From Lithospermum erythrorhizon (lineage: Eukaryota; Streptophyta; Magnoliopsida; Boraginales; Boraginaceae): a stretch of DNA of 64,000 bases. Positions 37,801-50,949 of the stretch are shown in pieces. The DNA lies in the NCBI GenBank assembly GCA_019722365.1, contig JADFUC010000812.1, forward strand, positions 1 through 64,000. Direction: 5' to 3'. The notes below the pieces were generated by a model. That model made no database searches and was not told the DNA's origin. It saw nothing but the letters and a program-made list of their open reading frames with translations. Made by a program: the position numbers and the translations under genes. The stretch's first letter is position 1, and the number at the start of each line of letters is the position of its first letter.

Positions 37801-38107
37801 AACCAGCAGCCACATGCTCTCCTAATTTCTGCTTCGGAATCCTACCAGACCTTGGGTCCGGTTTTAATTTTTTCCTCTCACCCCTTGGCTTTGGTTCATG
37901 CTCCACTACGTCCTTCTTCCCACCATTATCATCAATCTCTGCCACATTATCACCACTATCCACTTTACCAGCCGAATCATCTACTGTATCATTATTTTCA
38001 ACACTTGCTTTCTTACTCTTCCTCCCATGATTTTCACCATCTCTCCTCTCTTCTCGATCCTTATGTACAATTCCTGATGGCGCTTCTTTACCCAGTATAC
38101 ACCCCAT
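34877..38107 (-). CDS. CDK-like Ser/Thr kinase (IBS1/At1g54610-like group)
   Basis: Seven exons give 565 aa: 38107-37715, 37362-37078, 36994-36677, 36585-36358, 36226-36126, 35848-35734, 35134-34877, with all phases consistent. The start MGCILGKEA carries Gly2 and Cys3, the signal for N-myristoylation and palmitoylation, so membrane attachment is likely. A charged region and a conserved block ending GWPSWLSAHVGEVIDGWLPR precede the kinase. Kinase landmarks are the glycine loop GQGTYSNVY (133-141), Lys155 in VALKK, a PSTAIRE-like helix PESVRFMAREI, catalytic HRDIKGSN (248-255) and DFG (268-270). The conserved region after the kinase (RRRLITHANAKSKSEKFPPP) and the C-terminal basic GKQKKQSRRKDKR are typical of this plant subfamily. 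Members are linked to immune priming and signalling; a specific substrate cannot be read here. A cyclin partner is possible from the helix but not shown. Confidence 0.93.
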
Positions 38108-39130
38108 TATGAAATATTACTGATCCTTCTTAACATCACTATTACGCTACTATAATCGATTACTTTCAAAAGACAAATTGCCCAAGCACCTGCAGACAAT
38201 AAACAAGGTAAATAGTTGTTATAATAATATCCCAAATATGTATCCGCACATTACAAGAATTTTATATACCCATCACTCGCCCTCTCCCGGCTTTTTGCAA
38301 TTTAGTACACACGAGTTGTTTTCAAAATAATACTATAGGCCTAAACAGTATTATTTTAGCCAAAATCAAACTCAAACTCACTCCAGAAAATAAGCATGAA
38401 AACCATCAAATACTAATGTTTAAATACAATAGTCCAAAATAATGATTGTTTGACTATTGAAGTCAAACGTTCCCATTAGAGTGGTACAGGTGGATTAGGT
38501 CATTGATCCAGCAAATTTTGCATTGGCAAACAGCACATCATAGTGTAAAAACTAACAGAAGTAAGGAAAAATACATGAATCAAAACTACCACTATATTAA
38601 ATAAACATGTGTGTATACCGAGGTCTCGGGTTCTTAGTTCTTGCAATCACAAGGGAAGGAATTTAAAACTTAAAAAACAAAATTAACAAAGTTTGTTAAT
38701 TTGATCATTAAGCAACAAACTGGACTTTTCAAAATCTCAGATGCAGAAATATAAATCATGTAACTAAGAAGATTCAACTTCTATTGAGAAATATAAATCA
38801 AGTACCTAAAAAATTCAATTTTTTCTCTATAATTCATAAAATTAATAAGATCCAGCAGAATTTAAACATATAACATGAAAAAATCAAAACCCAAATCAGA
38901 TTTAGTAAAAAAAACACGATCACTACCTCCAAAACATACCCAAATCCTCCAAAGCGTAATCAAGAGTGAGGGTTGACTTTGGTTGACTCAGATGCTAAAA
39001 AAGCTTCAAATTTTAATATTTTTTTATGAAATTTGTTGAGAAAATTAATGGGGTTGAAGAGTATTGATTGAAGAGGTTAAATTCAACTGAAAAGTCTTTG
39101 ATTGAATGCAAAAAATAGAAGATTATTAGT
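38108..39130 (-). promoter_or_regulatory. 5' leader of the kinase gene, probable UTR intron
   Basis: On the minus strand a strong acceptor (TTGTCTGCAG, last base 38190) lies ~80 bases before the ATG. A good donor (GTATGT, first base 38939) lies 750 bases further upstream. The interval is AT-rich with no reading frame, fitting a leader intron. No clear TATA box is identified above 39.1 kb. Confidence 0.45.
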
Positions 39131-42100
39131 CAAAGAAAAATGATGCTGATAGATTAGGGTTGGTTTGGGCTGAGGTTGAAGCCCAAATTAATTTATTAGG
39201 GAAAAAGACATGTATTAGTTGTACTTTTGAGACTTGTAATAATACTACGAGTATCACGTAGCATGAGATCTATCGAACATGTACTTGGTCATGCCAGCAA
39301 TCACGTGTATCAAAATATTAAAAGTAGTTGGTGTAGTAGATGTGACATCGTAATATCGTTGATGTGTGTCACGTATTGAAGATAGTAAATGAAAGAGGGG
39401 ATCAGCCAGGTCCAAAGGAGGGGTGGTAGGGTTGGAATTTTTTTCCTTTTTGGAAGTTATTTTTGTTAAAGTGATTTGTAATTATAAAATATGTCAATGT
39501 TAAATGATTATGTAATTGTCTTATCGGTTAATAAGTAGAGCAATAATCTAATCCGACCGTGAGCACGACAGAGGCAAAATTGGAGGAGGCAAATTGGGCA
39601 AGACGATTCGGTTCGAAAAATAAAACCGAAAAATTTCGGTTCGATTCAGGTTTTCGAGAACCGATCGGTTAAGAACAGGCCCGAGACCGATTGAATTTTA
39701 ATTAAAATAATATAACTCTCTTTGGAAATAGCAAAGACAGACAATATGCATGGGCAGACGAACGAACCGTCGAACGGGCAGTTTTAGTTCCATCTCGATC
39801 GAAACGAACCGAGGTCGGTTGGTTCATCTGGCCAAAGAGCCGACATTGGGCAGGTGGAGGCCACTGGTTGTAAGCGATACATTAGGGTGGTACTTGGACC
39901 AAGTTCATATATTTCAAGCGAGGATGTGTTATGTCACTTATGAATCGTTTCTTGAGATGAAACATTTATCATATTTCTATATATTGAGGATTCAGCCCAC
40001 GACTCTGTATGAAATTCATCACAATATGGTATTTCTTCCGGAAATCAGTTTAGCAAATTTATTGTCTAAGCGATTGAGAAGCTATTTAGAGTTTTTAGCA
40101 CTAACATAGTCATGATAATTTAGTGTTCAGGCTTCTTAGAGTCTATAAGTTATAATTGGATCTGATGGTATTACTTATTCTCAGTCATTGACATGATAAA
40201 TAACTCAATCGTTAATATGTAATATCAAAATGTAATATCGAAACCAACATACAATTTATAATTCAAATATTTCATGTCACATAATATAGCAAATAAATAA
40301 ATCATATAATGTACGCAAGACATAAGCCTTAATAGTCAAAACTTAAACATGTATGACCTACATCGATAGACATATATTCATGCAATATATAAAATGCAAA
40401 TGAATATCTAATGTCTCTGATTCAAACTTGTAATCCATCTTACGGATGGCTTTAAATATATTCAAATATTTCTCATACTTAACTTTCGAGGTTAAGTTCA
40501 GGAATATAAATTTGTGCCTCTGGCATATAAATCCTTATATGTGCTTTTAGCACATAAATCTTCATAATGCTTCCACCGTATAATCTTTATCGTAACCTAA
40601 GTATATCTCGTTCTTAGCATATTATCATGCATCAATGCATGAAATCAAAGAGGTTATATTTTGTTGCTACCCAGTATATATTATTTTGATACTCTCTGTC
40701 AAAGGTGTATGCGTGTATATAACTTTCATTTAGTGCTTTTGGGTATAAAACCAAATCGTATGTCATTTATTCCCCATGAATATCAATACTTAACACTTGC
40801 GCTAGTAATAAATCTTACGTTGAAACTGAAATCAAAATTTCTCACTTACGTCATGAGTGAGTTTCGCCTCTTGATTAGTCTTTACTCTTTGGCCATTCGC
40901 CCAAACATATTTCTACTCGCTCGAGGAGATAAACTTATGATCCTCATGTAACTTTAAATCATATAGAGCTCTTCATTATATTCGATATTAAATTTAATCG
41001 ACAATCTTTTCATGTAGTTATATATTCGCTGATAATTGAATCTCATTGCATTCGCCAGATTTGTTAATGAGTGTCTTCGGTTTATTTATTATATCTTTAA
41101 CATATTCATGAGATATATTATTAAATCTATTTGGAAGTAATCCTCCCATAGACCATCTTTAATATTCTTCTTTTAGAATTTGGATGGTGGAACTATTGAC
41201 CCTCTGGTTCTTCCCGGGGAACCTTCACTCTATTTTAGTGTTTATTTGTATATATAATTTGATACTATCTTGAGGTCGGATATTTGTTTGGTAGTGAACT
41301 GTGGTTCATATTATCCATAGGCGATTTCATATTATCTCTTGAACTTCTGAACTTGAGTTCATATTTATTATCTTGAGGATCGTATAAGCGTAGGGATATT
41401 TCATTTGAATATTCTATTTTCGGTTATATTCTCTCGCGATGTTGAAAACATTGATACGTATGATATAAACTATTTGATTCTGAATGTTTCTATGCTTTAA
41501 TTACATACCTTCCGGGTATAATATGTTATGCTGGATGTATATACCTTTTGGGTATAATAAGTATTCAAAAATCAACATTTGTGCATACTCTCGATAATAT
41601 CTGATACATTATAATTGGAGGAGTAAAATGTTGGTTTCGATGACAAGTATATTGGAGGAGTTCATGATAATTTGGCTGATAAGGCAGTGACGCTCAGCAA
41701 TAATATTTCTCGATGATCAATTGGCGGTGTGCATGTAATTTAGCGGCTTTTAATGTCTCGAGTTTACAACAATGTATCTCACGTAAGATCTTTAAACTCA
41801 ATAATTTGTTGACTGCTTTAATGGGTCTCCCCAGTAAATTTCAATTATTATTCAGCATCATAGCTTCATCGGGATGGTATAGCAGGTCATGCCAAATAAT
41901 CAAACTTATGTTTGATAGAAATGTCTTTAATAGTACATATATGTGTTACTTCGGTAACAATATTTTAACTATTCTAGAACCACATCAATTGAAACTTTAC
42001 TTCACTTTTGACAAATATTAACTCTTACGGATATATAGATCGATAATCAATTTATATGTATATTAGTCTATTCGAGGATGTAATGTTATCCTTTGTTACT

Positions 42101-42700
42101 ATGAAATCACATGGGTAGCCAATACTACCATAGCTACTTAACTTTATGCAACATGTAACAAAATATTTGTGTAAATGAAATTATCCGTACTCCCGAATAG
42201 CGTATGATAATAAATTGATTGATTAAGCGTTCACTAGAGCCTTTAATACATCTTTCACTTATAAAGACTTGTTCATTTAAGGGACTCGTATACCCGGCTC
42301 TTTTGAGCATTCAATTGAAGCCCACACCTCGTATTGTGATTTGATTACGTATGTGGTTATCTTGAAGAAGAAATCGATAGTAATCAAATTCATAAAGTTG
42401 ATTTATGTAACTAAATATGTATTATTTCAATTATATGAGTCTTCAGGTCTCATAAATGAACTCATACGATTTCATATTATTTTCAAAATAATGAGGGCAA
42501 TGATAGAAATTCTTCTAGAATATTCAAAAATCCTTAATTTAGATGGTTGTCGATTACAAGCCACTTGATCTTAGAACCCGATCTTCCAGTATGATGATTA
42601 TCAAATATTTAATATGTCATTTCCGACTACCGAGAGATTACTTGAATAACTGGATCTATAATTTGCATTTGCCTTAAAGCTGCCAGCGTCGCCGTCTTAA
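39131..42700. other. Repeat-rich intergenic DNA, no gene recognised
   Basis: 39.6-39.68 kb carries a cluster of TTCGGTT/AACCGAA motifs. Between 40.4 and 41.6 kb short words recur: gtgc-t-t-gca-ataaatc at about 40514 and 40542, and accttt(t/c)-gggtataata at about 41510 and 41546. Reading frames of 75-119 codons occur but have AT-driven composition and no domains. It may be the non-coding part of a large decayed LTR element, which is inference. Confidence 0.4.
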
Positions 42701-42804
42701 ATACGTGGTTTTTCGATGAGTGGCAGAGATGACTGGGGAATCACTTAATGTGCTTCCCAGCTAGCGACTGCGGAACCCGATGGTGAAATAATATTCAGTG
42801 GTAA

Positions 42805-43010
42805 GACCCAAAGGGGGTATCCACGGATGTGGCGCCCACCCAGCCGCGCCTATAAGGAACCCGGCCGGTGGTCAGTCGGTGCAGGAAGATCAAGGGGTAT
42901 CCATGATGTGGCTCCACCCGGCTTCACTGGCGTAAAACTCCTTTAGTCGAAACATAGTCGGACGAATGATACAAAGGGGCGTTCGGGATGTGATACCCAC
43001 TTTTTCATAA
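42805..43010. repeat. Imperfect ~82-bp tandem array, GC-rich
   Basis: Three units start near 42808, 42890 and 42972. Each contains aagggg(t/c)-t-c followed by gatgtgg or gatgtga and a C-rich (c)cacc(c) block. The stretch is much more GC-rich than its surroundings. No coding potential follows from it. Confidence 0.6.
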
Positions 43011-43088
43011 TCCTTTTAGATCATTTATCAATATTATCCACAAGTATTTGAGCCCAGTCTTACGGACTCAAAATATATCGACTTAACT

Positions 43089-43300
43089 AGGCTATCGTTT
43101 AATGAATCCGATAGTGATTCAGTGAATCCCGACTGGGATAAAAATGGACTATAAATGTGTCCAGTCTACCGATGGTAATTTAATGAATTCCGATGGTAGA
43201 TAAATATGGACTAGAGGCGTAATAGGGTCAGCAAACGGTGGTCGATAATGGTCGGCAGATAAATAAATATAGACTATAAAATGAGTCGAGGTCAACCCGG
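43089..43300. repeat. Imperfect ~70-bp tandem array
   Basis: Three units (about 43089-43164, 43165-43230, 43231-43300) share tttaatgaat-ccgat, then gataaa-atggacta and a gtc ending. It adjoins the GC-rich array at 42805-43010. Such clustered subrepeats are known from untranslated regions of large Ty3-gypsy elements, but I see no matching coding domain. Confidence 0.55.
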
Positions 43301-46300
43301 CGGTATATTGTCATATTTATTAATAGTGTGTTAAAAACAAGTCAAAATAATTTATTTTAGAAAAAGATAATTATAAATGATAATGCATCGAATGAATCTT
43401 ATCCTTGTCGCTAAATTTAATCATTGTCATCGTTATTTAAGGTCTCGAATTCTAATGAAACTTAAACTCTTATTTTTCAACCACCATTTTTGTCTAACTT
43501 TAGTTATCGTGATAGTTCAATGAAACTTTAATTCACGCTTTGCTTGAGTGTAAAATATCATACGGAAATGAAAACATAATCAAATTAATCTTTGCTTGAG
43601 TATAATCAAACTTTATAGAGTTGAATCACTTAAACTAACAAGCGTACCCGCCTTTTATAACGAAGTAACATAGAATAGTAAACTTAATTTAATAAATGAA
43701 TTAATTAACAAACAGTGCTTCTTGTTTTATCTTGACAAGGGAATCGAGTTGATAGTACATTATTTATCGCGTCGTATGCGTAAATAAATACCCGTCGAGT
43801 TTTTTTCGGTTGCATATAATGGTAAATCTTGAACTGTCCCAGATTTATACTTGGGATCAAGTGCTTAATTAAATGCATGTAATATAATCAAATCCAAAAA
43901 ATTAAACAGAAAAATCCGATCTCTATTTATTCTCAATTATTTGTTCTAAGCCGAAACTAACAAAAGTTGTTGCATAAAAAAAAATCGTAACAAGTTAACA
44001 ATGTGAAATACACCAAGTCAATGTGATCATGAAAGTTAATATTTCAAAATTCTTAACTTCTAAACTAATACTCCGTAAATATTAATTGGTTCATATTAGC
44101 TTTCCTTATTCCTTATTGAATAACAAATCATACGTATAGGTTTTGCAGGCTAAAACATGGGAACGTATTATTGCATATTTACGTACCGAGTTAAATGGTG
44201 AAAAACTGGATGGAGGCGTGATAGTGGTGATAACGTTATGAATATAACTAAGAACAATATAAATAGACGAGGAGAAATAAGAGATAATGAGGATGATTTT
44301 ATTGCATGCAGGTATATGAAATCTGTCTGATAGTACACTTTATTACTAGATTCAAAGATATAATAATAAGGTAACTAAATGGCGATAAATAAGTAACCTA
44401 ATTGATTGCTCGTCAGTGGATTTCACTTTCTTGGTAAACAAAGAACTGACTTGGTTGACAAGACATCACAATATAATATCTTTTCCATAACGGATAAATA
44501 GTATGTTGGTATTTTAAGGAATACTAATAAAAGATTGAGGAATAATAAATTTATAATATATTCTCAATTAATAGTTAACACATATGGTATTTGATACATA
44601 ATCATATGATCAAATTATATTTAACATAACACTCTCATTAAAGAACTTCTAGTTCCGTTTAGTTTACCTTTTATATGAAAAATCATAATACAGTACTAGT
44701 TTAGTACTTCTCTATACTTATAAGATAGATTTTGATTTTACTTTTCGCAGTTGAATTTTGAGCGTAGGCGTTTTTGTTTGTATTTTATAATATTTTAAGA
44801 AATATAACAATAAAAAATAAAGCCAAATTCTTTCCATTAATATATTTTCATCAATTATTATAAAACAAAAAAATTATGGTCAAATTTAACTATGAAATGA
44901 TCGTAAATCAAAAGTAACCATTTTTATAGGATGGAGGGAATATTTTTTTTGTGTTGGCAATTTCCATTTATGGAGAATTTAGTTGTGATGGATGTTTCTT
45001 TTTGTAATTATTGGTTATAACGATAGCTTAACACAGTGCTCATGACATCGATAATGCAGCAGCAAATAAAATTGGTATCACTACGGTATATGACATGATA
45101 CATCCTATATATAATGGTTAAGATAAAAGTTTTCACATCATTATGTGTCATATTTTGTTGAATGTCAAATATACTCCTCTAAGCATAATTTTCGGAAAAA
45201 AACCCACCACTCTCACATTGATCTACATGTATGATTAAGAATCACAAAAATCATGTATCAATCACAAGCATACAAAGTGCATAACTTCGTCATTTGATCT
45301 GTTAATAAGATAATGGTTTGGAGGAAAAAAGTAAAGCAACCACTACATATCGATAAATTTTGATGATCGTTACTTAGCTTTTTAAATTAAATTCCTTTTA
45401 TAAGCTGAATATATTATATTAATAATTCCAAGAATTTTTTTTTAATTATAAAACACGATTGAATTGACACATATTGAACTATGCACCGATAGCTAGTAGA
45501 CTTATTATTAAGCTTAGTTATTATAATCAATTCATAAAATTACAATATGATAAGGAGGGGGGGAGGGGTAAGAAGTACGAATTGATTTGGGGAAAGAGGC
45601 TTTCTAATGAACTAGTTACTAATAATTTGGGGAAGGGGTGGTTTAAATAGGGACCTAGGTTGAGTTGGTGGGATTAGTCGGAGGTCCTTTAATAGTTGGC
45701 GACTGGTAGACTAAATTGAACTTCAATTTTAACGTTTGAGTTTGCATTTAGATGTATGAAGCCGAGACCACCCAGTCGAATTTTTTCGAGCGAATAATGT
45801 CTGGCCTGATCGAACTTTTACGTACCCACTTCTTATGAGATGTGGCGATGGATGTAGGCTTTGGTGATGTCGATTATACTTCTTTACCTATATCGCGTGC
45901 AAGGTATATCAATAGCCAACTTGGTTTAACCTTTTCCCACAGCGTCCGCTAGTGCGTTGTCACGTATAGGAACAACTATAAACTAATGCAGTTCCAAGGT
46001 AGTAGAGAAAGAAACCATTGTCACGAGAACAACATAAGCGAGAAGAAAACACGACAGGTGTTGGTAGTCTTGTTCGAGGCTTTCGGCGTTAAATGGGGCC
46101 GCGCTTCTCGAATAGTTGGAGCAGTGTAACACTTAACTTGCACTTTCAGCTAGCCTTGACATAAACTAGCATTAAATTGACGGTCAATGATACTTTGCTA
46201 AATCCGGCGAGAAGAAAATGGATCAATACCAAAAGAAAAAAAAACACAAGATTGGTGGTAGATCACTATGAAAGGAAACAAAACCACAACATTTCCCAAG

Positions 46301-47055
46301 AATTTATAGGTTCATAATTGTAAACTATCGAAAACTGTGAGATTAACCTGAGTGATCACCATTGCACAAAAAACTTATTTGCTAGAAGAAAAAAACTACT
46401 ACTATGTGTTTTCATATCAGATTTGAATAGATGATCAAGTTATACAACTTAAAGGGTACACCAATTTCAATGTCTGCCAATTATCTTATGAACTATATAT
46501 GTATCTGAAAGCCATTTCAGAAAGTTAGTGTGCCACTCATGAACATGAAAATGCAAAACTCCAAAAAACACACAAACCTGACATAGATTTATCCAACAAA
46601 ATCTAGTAGATCGATCAACCAAAGAACTATCGTACAAAAATTTCCCACCTTTTTCGTTGATACGTAAGTTACACGATTTACGTCGACATTAGAGCAAATG
46701 GCCACTTACGAGATCGCTACGTTTGTTTAAAATCCGCATTAATGCGTAGTTCAACTTGAACCCGTCGGCTTCCTCGATTCCATTTGCATCATTTTACCGT
46801 TAAACTAGTATGTGCCACAAATTAATATCTATAAAAACATCACGATTTTAAATGCCATTTTTTGATAAATCACACCTTGCATTTTCTCTTGAACCTCGAG
46901 AATCTTGAATTTAAGTTCAATATCTTTTTTGCCCCGCACTGTATCAATGCATTTGAAATCAACGACCCACTTTCTAAATCTCGTTTGCATCGTTTTTCCA
47001 TTAAGTCACATTTTTACCACTTTTTTATAAATATGGTATGATCAAATATGAGATT
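43301..47055. other. AT-rich spacer, nothing recognised
   Basis: I found no protein family, clear TE terminus or RNA gene in this 3.7 kb. Reading frames are short on both strands. 45.55-45.67 kb has a G-rich stretch on the + strand without further structure. Confidence 0.4.
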
Positions 47056-47316
47056 TTACTTTCCTTGCTCCTTGCTTACATTGGCCCTTTTTTGAATATA
47101 AAGGTACCGCGATTCTTGATCAAATGTGACTTGATGTCGTGTGCGCTTACTTAGTAGATCGGGCACAGCGTGGTAATGGGGGGAAGAAGTTGAAGAAGTT
47201 GAGGGAATTGATGAAGAAGATGAGTCAATTGATGATGAAGCTAGTGAAGTTGTGGTTGATGAATATGGAGATGAAGGAACTGAATTGAATGGGGAAGTTT
47301 GGGTCTTCATCATCAT
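47056..47316 (-). CDS. Possible small serine-rich protein gene
   Basis: This 86-codon frame starts MMMKTQTSPFNSVPSSPYSS, continues in a Ser/Thr-rich stretch to about residue 45 and ends in a charged part (LLSKRTRHQVTFDQESRY). I do not recognise the family. Support for a real gene is a minus-strand TATA box 85-94 bases upstream and a pyrimidine-rich leader between it and the ATG. The codons Ala-Asn near the end are followed by GTAAGC, so the frame may be only a first exon spliced onward; I could not find a convincing next exon. It could also be chance coding in a decayed gene. Confidence 0.45.
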   Translation of the reverse strand: MMMKTQTSPFNSVPSSPYSSTTTSLASSSIDSSSSSIPSTSSTSSPHYHAVPDLLSKRTRHQVTFDQESRYLYIQKRANVSKEQGK

Positions 47317-47400
47317 GTAGATGGAGATTTATGGAGGTCGATGTGAAAAGGAAAAACAAGACTGAGGGGTGGGAGGGATGGAGGAAAAAGAGGGGAGGGG

Positions 47401-47410
47401 TTTTATATAG
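47401..47410 (-). promoter_or_regulatory. TATA box of the small serine-rich gene
   Basis: The minus strand reads CTATATAAAA, about 85 bases upstream of the ATG at 47316. A run of C and T follows in the sense direction, as in many plant leaders. Confidence 0.45.
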
Positions 47411-50400
47411 TATGTTAAAACTCAGATAACCGATTGAAATGGATTGATGTTATCAATGGCTTACAAATATCCAATTATAAATCAATTGATTTTGAAACAT
47501 AAATTCAATCGGTTTCGTTTCATTTGTTTGAAGGCCCAGTTTTATATACAACCATAAAACTTTGAAATCTAAATCACGTTTAGTGGAAGAAGACTTGGTT
47601 TGATTTGAATTTTTATATTAGATTTTTAATTAAGTAATTTGGATCACGATGAGATTTTCATGTCTTATGGTTGTATGAAGAAAAAAAATTTATATCATAT
47701 AGTATTGTATAATATGGAATACTCCTCTGACGTAGGTCGTCTGACTTTACTCTTTCTTCTTATAGGGTACTATTTGCCTTTTGCTTAAGGTAGGGAATAT
47801 GAATTAGATTTAATGGAATCCCACTGATCTATATTAAGATAAAATTATTCAAAAGCCATTAAGATCATTTAAATTGCCTAATAATATTAGATCCAAGAAT
47901 GAGATCAGCCAGCTTTAATTGTATAGACAACAATTCCAAAAACCATCTTTATAAACACAATCGTACTCTTAACGTTCATATTAACAAACAATATCTCGTT
48001 ACAAAAATCTATCATCGAACAATTATTTTAAACTACTATATTTTTTTAAAAAACAAAACACCATAACAACTTTACTCTTTATTATGAATTTACCCTTTCC
48101 CACGGGTTACATCAATTTCTGTGGATTTATCAAAGATAGTGCGAGTTAATGCGAGAATACATCTGCAAGAGACTCAATCCTTTTGAAGCTTAGTTTATAT
48201 TAGTTAGTCTATCAGTTACGCTTTCATCGTCTCCCGCGAAATCGATTTTTAACTGCGGTACTTTTGTAATAAATTTAAGGATAGTGTTTCTCATGTTCTA
48301 AACAATAATAACTGTTCTTCGTAATATGAGGAGAGAGATGGTTCTTGACTTCACTTTGAGGGGTACTCTTTCAAGATTTTTAAGTTTGTATATTAATGCA
48401 ATTAAACAACTATAAACAAAAAAATAGAATGAGGATCTAACTTGCCTTTGGAGGCAATTTTGAGTGTGGCGCTAAATTCTAAAATTATATTCTTAGAAAA
48501 GTAATATGAATCATTTAAAATACAATAAATAAATTTTCATTTTTTGAATCCCCTACGGAGAGATTATTCTTTAGACTGTAATCTCCATTACTCGAATGTT
48601 TGATTGGTCAAAATGAATTTTTTTGGTTTACTCACAAATGTAAAGTTTTTTCTTACATCCAAATATGGTAAAAGATCTTTTTGTTAGTAGTTGTATCACT
48701 TTTGATTGAAAAATGACTAAATTGAGCATCGTTTTTAGGTGAAAGCTAGCGAATATGAGGGAGGGTTGCCATTTAAGCTTCTATAAACTTGAAACTCAAA
48801 GTTCTCATATAATCCTTTTACTCATTATAATAACAATCTTCATTTTCACTCTAAAAATCTAAATTCTTTTTAAATATCAAAAACAAAATTTTCTCTACAG
48901 CAAGTTCATAGCATAATACATTCACACATTTTGCATTAAAAACGTGTTGATCTCTAAAAAAGAAAGCGCAAAGTGTTGACTATCAAGAAGGCCAAAAGCA
49001 GTCTGATTCCTTTGTTTGTAATCGATTCTCCACTACTAGTTGCTTGTTAGCGCATTTTAACACTTAATAATACCGGGGATGTCAAATTTCATCTGGAAAA
49101 TCAACAGTTAAATCTTTACTTTAAGCATAAATCTAGTATTCGTTACGAAGATTCTTTTGAAATTGGAAAAACAAATATCGCCCGAATGCGTATACTCTAC
49201 CGCGCCGCCCTCAAAATTTCAAAAAATCCATGGATAAACATCGCAGTCCACGCCCCACTCCCCAAAAAAATTGAATCAAATCCTAAAATAAATCATCATA
49301 TCTCCAAACAAAATTGAACCGACGAAGTCTAGCTTCAGACAGAATAACTCCTTTATTCTCCCAAAATTCTTTGAAGCTATGGATTAAAGAAAGCTAATTT
49401 TTTTATGCTGCCTACAAAGTCGGTGGATAAATACTCCACAAAGAATATTTTCTGAGGCAGTGAATATGTTTCAATTAAAATTCATCAATTACCTTATGAA
49501 CAAAAGATACCCATGATTCATATTGGTGAACCCAAATTGATTTTCTTTAGGAAGAAAAATTCAAACAAAATCTTGAGTATTGACTCAAAATTATCTTCTC
49601 ACGCTTCATTTTACGAAAATTCATCTTGTGATGATCTATGGGTTTATAATAAAAAGTTGTCTTTAGTCCACAAAGAGTGGTAGTTGATGTGAAAAACATA
49701 TTTTGATGTGAGTATTGCTAATATCAGTGTCGAATGAAATGTCTTAGGCGTTCTTAGATCGAGGTTCTTAAGAATATTAGGGTACAATGTGATGTGAAAT
49801 GGAAGAATGGAAAGGTGTAAAATGCGGTCCTCCGATAAATGCGAAAAGGATTACAGATGAGAATAGTAAGAGTACCTAGTTGTGCAAAAAGGATGAGGTC
49901 CGGCGACAAGGATTATATGCATGACATTGAAGTTGGACCATGGTAAGAAGACAAAGTTGGGAGGAACAGTGACACTTTCGCCTTGATATGTGAGAGCAAA
50001 GTTGACACAAACATGGAGATGAATGACCAAGTTGGACCATTTAGGAGGATATCCTACATATTAAGTCAAATTTTTGAGTCTTTACTCGGATGAATATAAC
50101 TGTGAGTAATAACCTGATTGTACTCACAGTAGTCGGGATTTGCTTTCGACAAATTATTAGATAAAAGAGCGGGGTAGTAAAAGCGGAATATAAGCCAAGC
50201 GTCAGCAAGCTATAGTCGGTTCGGGTAGCCTGGGTTTGAGTTCGAGGGCAATATTTTAATGGATATGGGTCGTGGAGGAACCCCAGTTGAGGCGATGAAT
50301 AACGATGGATATTAGAGGCCTCGGATTCTTTGGAGATGGACCGGATATTTCAATAGAGCATGAGTGTGTTTGGTATGATGGAGAATTTGGATTAGAAGGA

Positions 50401-50940
50401 TAAGCAATTTTGGTCAAAATAAAACAAAATCTTTAGATTGAAAATCATGACAAAGATGTCCGAAACAGCGGTTGCGATAACTGAAATTATTCAGGCCGGG
50501 CTTTGATGAGTATGGTTCATTATTAACTACCAGTATGGTTCTTAAAGATAATAAGGATTAGATATGCCTTTATCACTTGATCTTCAAAATTAAAGTTATA
50601 TGAATTTATTAAGTGATTATTGTCCAATTTTCAGCAATACCGTCGTCGTGGAAACTCCTTTTTATGGAAGCGTAGGGGTGAGAACCTACAGTTCATTCTT
50701 GCATCTGCTTGTGGCCCAGCATCATAAACAGGTCTTTACTTGTTAGTGAAATAATTTTCACTATTAAATTCTGCAAATTCTAGATTATATAGACTTCTTT
50801 TCCATAACTTTTTAATTTTTGGTACTTGTGGTCACAGTGGGGGACTATGGGTGGGTTTATCCTCTAATATTAAAACTAAACCCCTCATCCTCTCCAAACA
50901 TCTTCTATTTTTTAAATAACCACGAAGCCTTGTCTCTTGC
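47411..50940. other. Spacer, nothing recognised
   Basis: There are no reading frames of note on either strand. 49.7-50.5 kb is somewhat richer in G on the + strand and could hold the unrecognisable 5' part of the LINE, but no ORF1 or zinc-knuckle motif is visible. Confidence 0.4.
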
Positions 50941-50949
50941 TTTTGTCGT

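Noticed and set aside
37539..38112. 135-codon + strand reading frame rich in His/Tyr/Ser
   Set aside because: It is the antisense of kinase exon 1 and has no family features.
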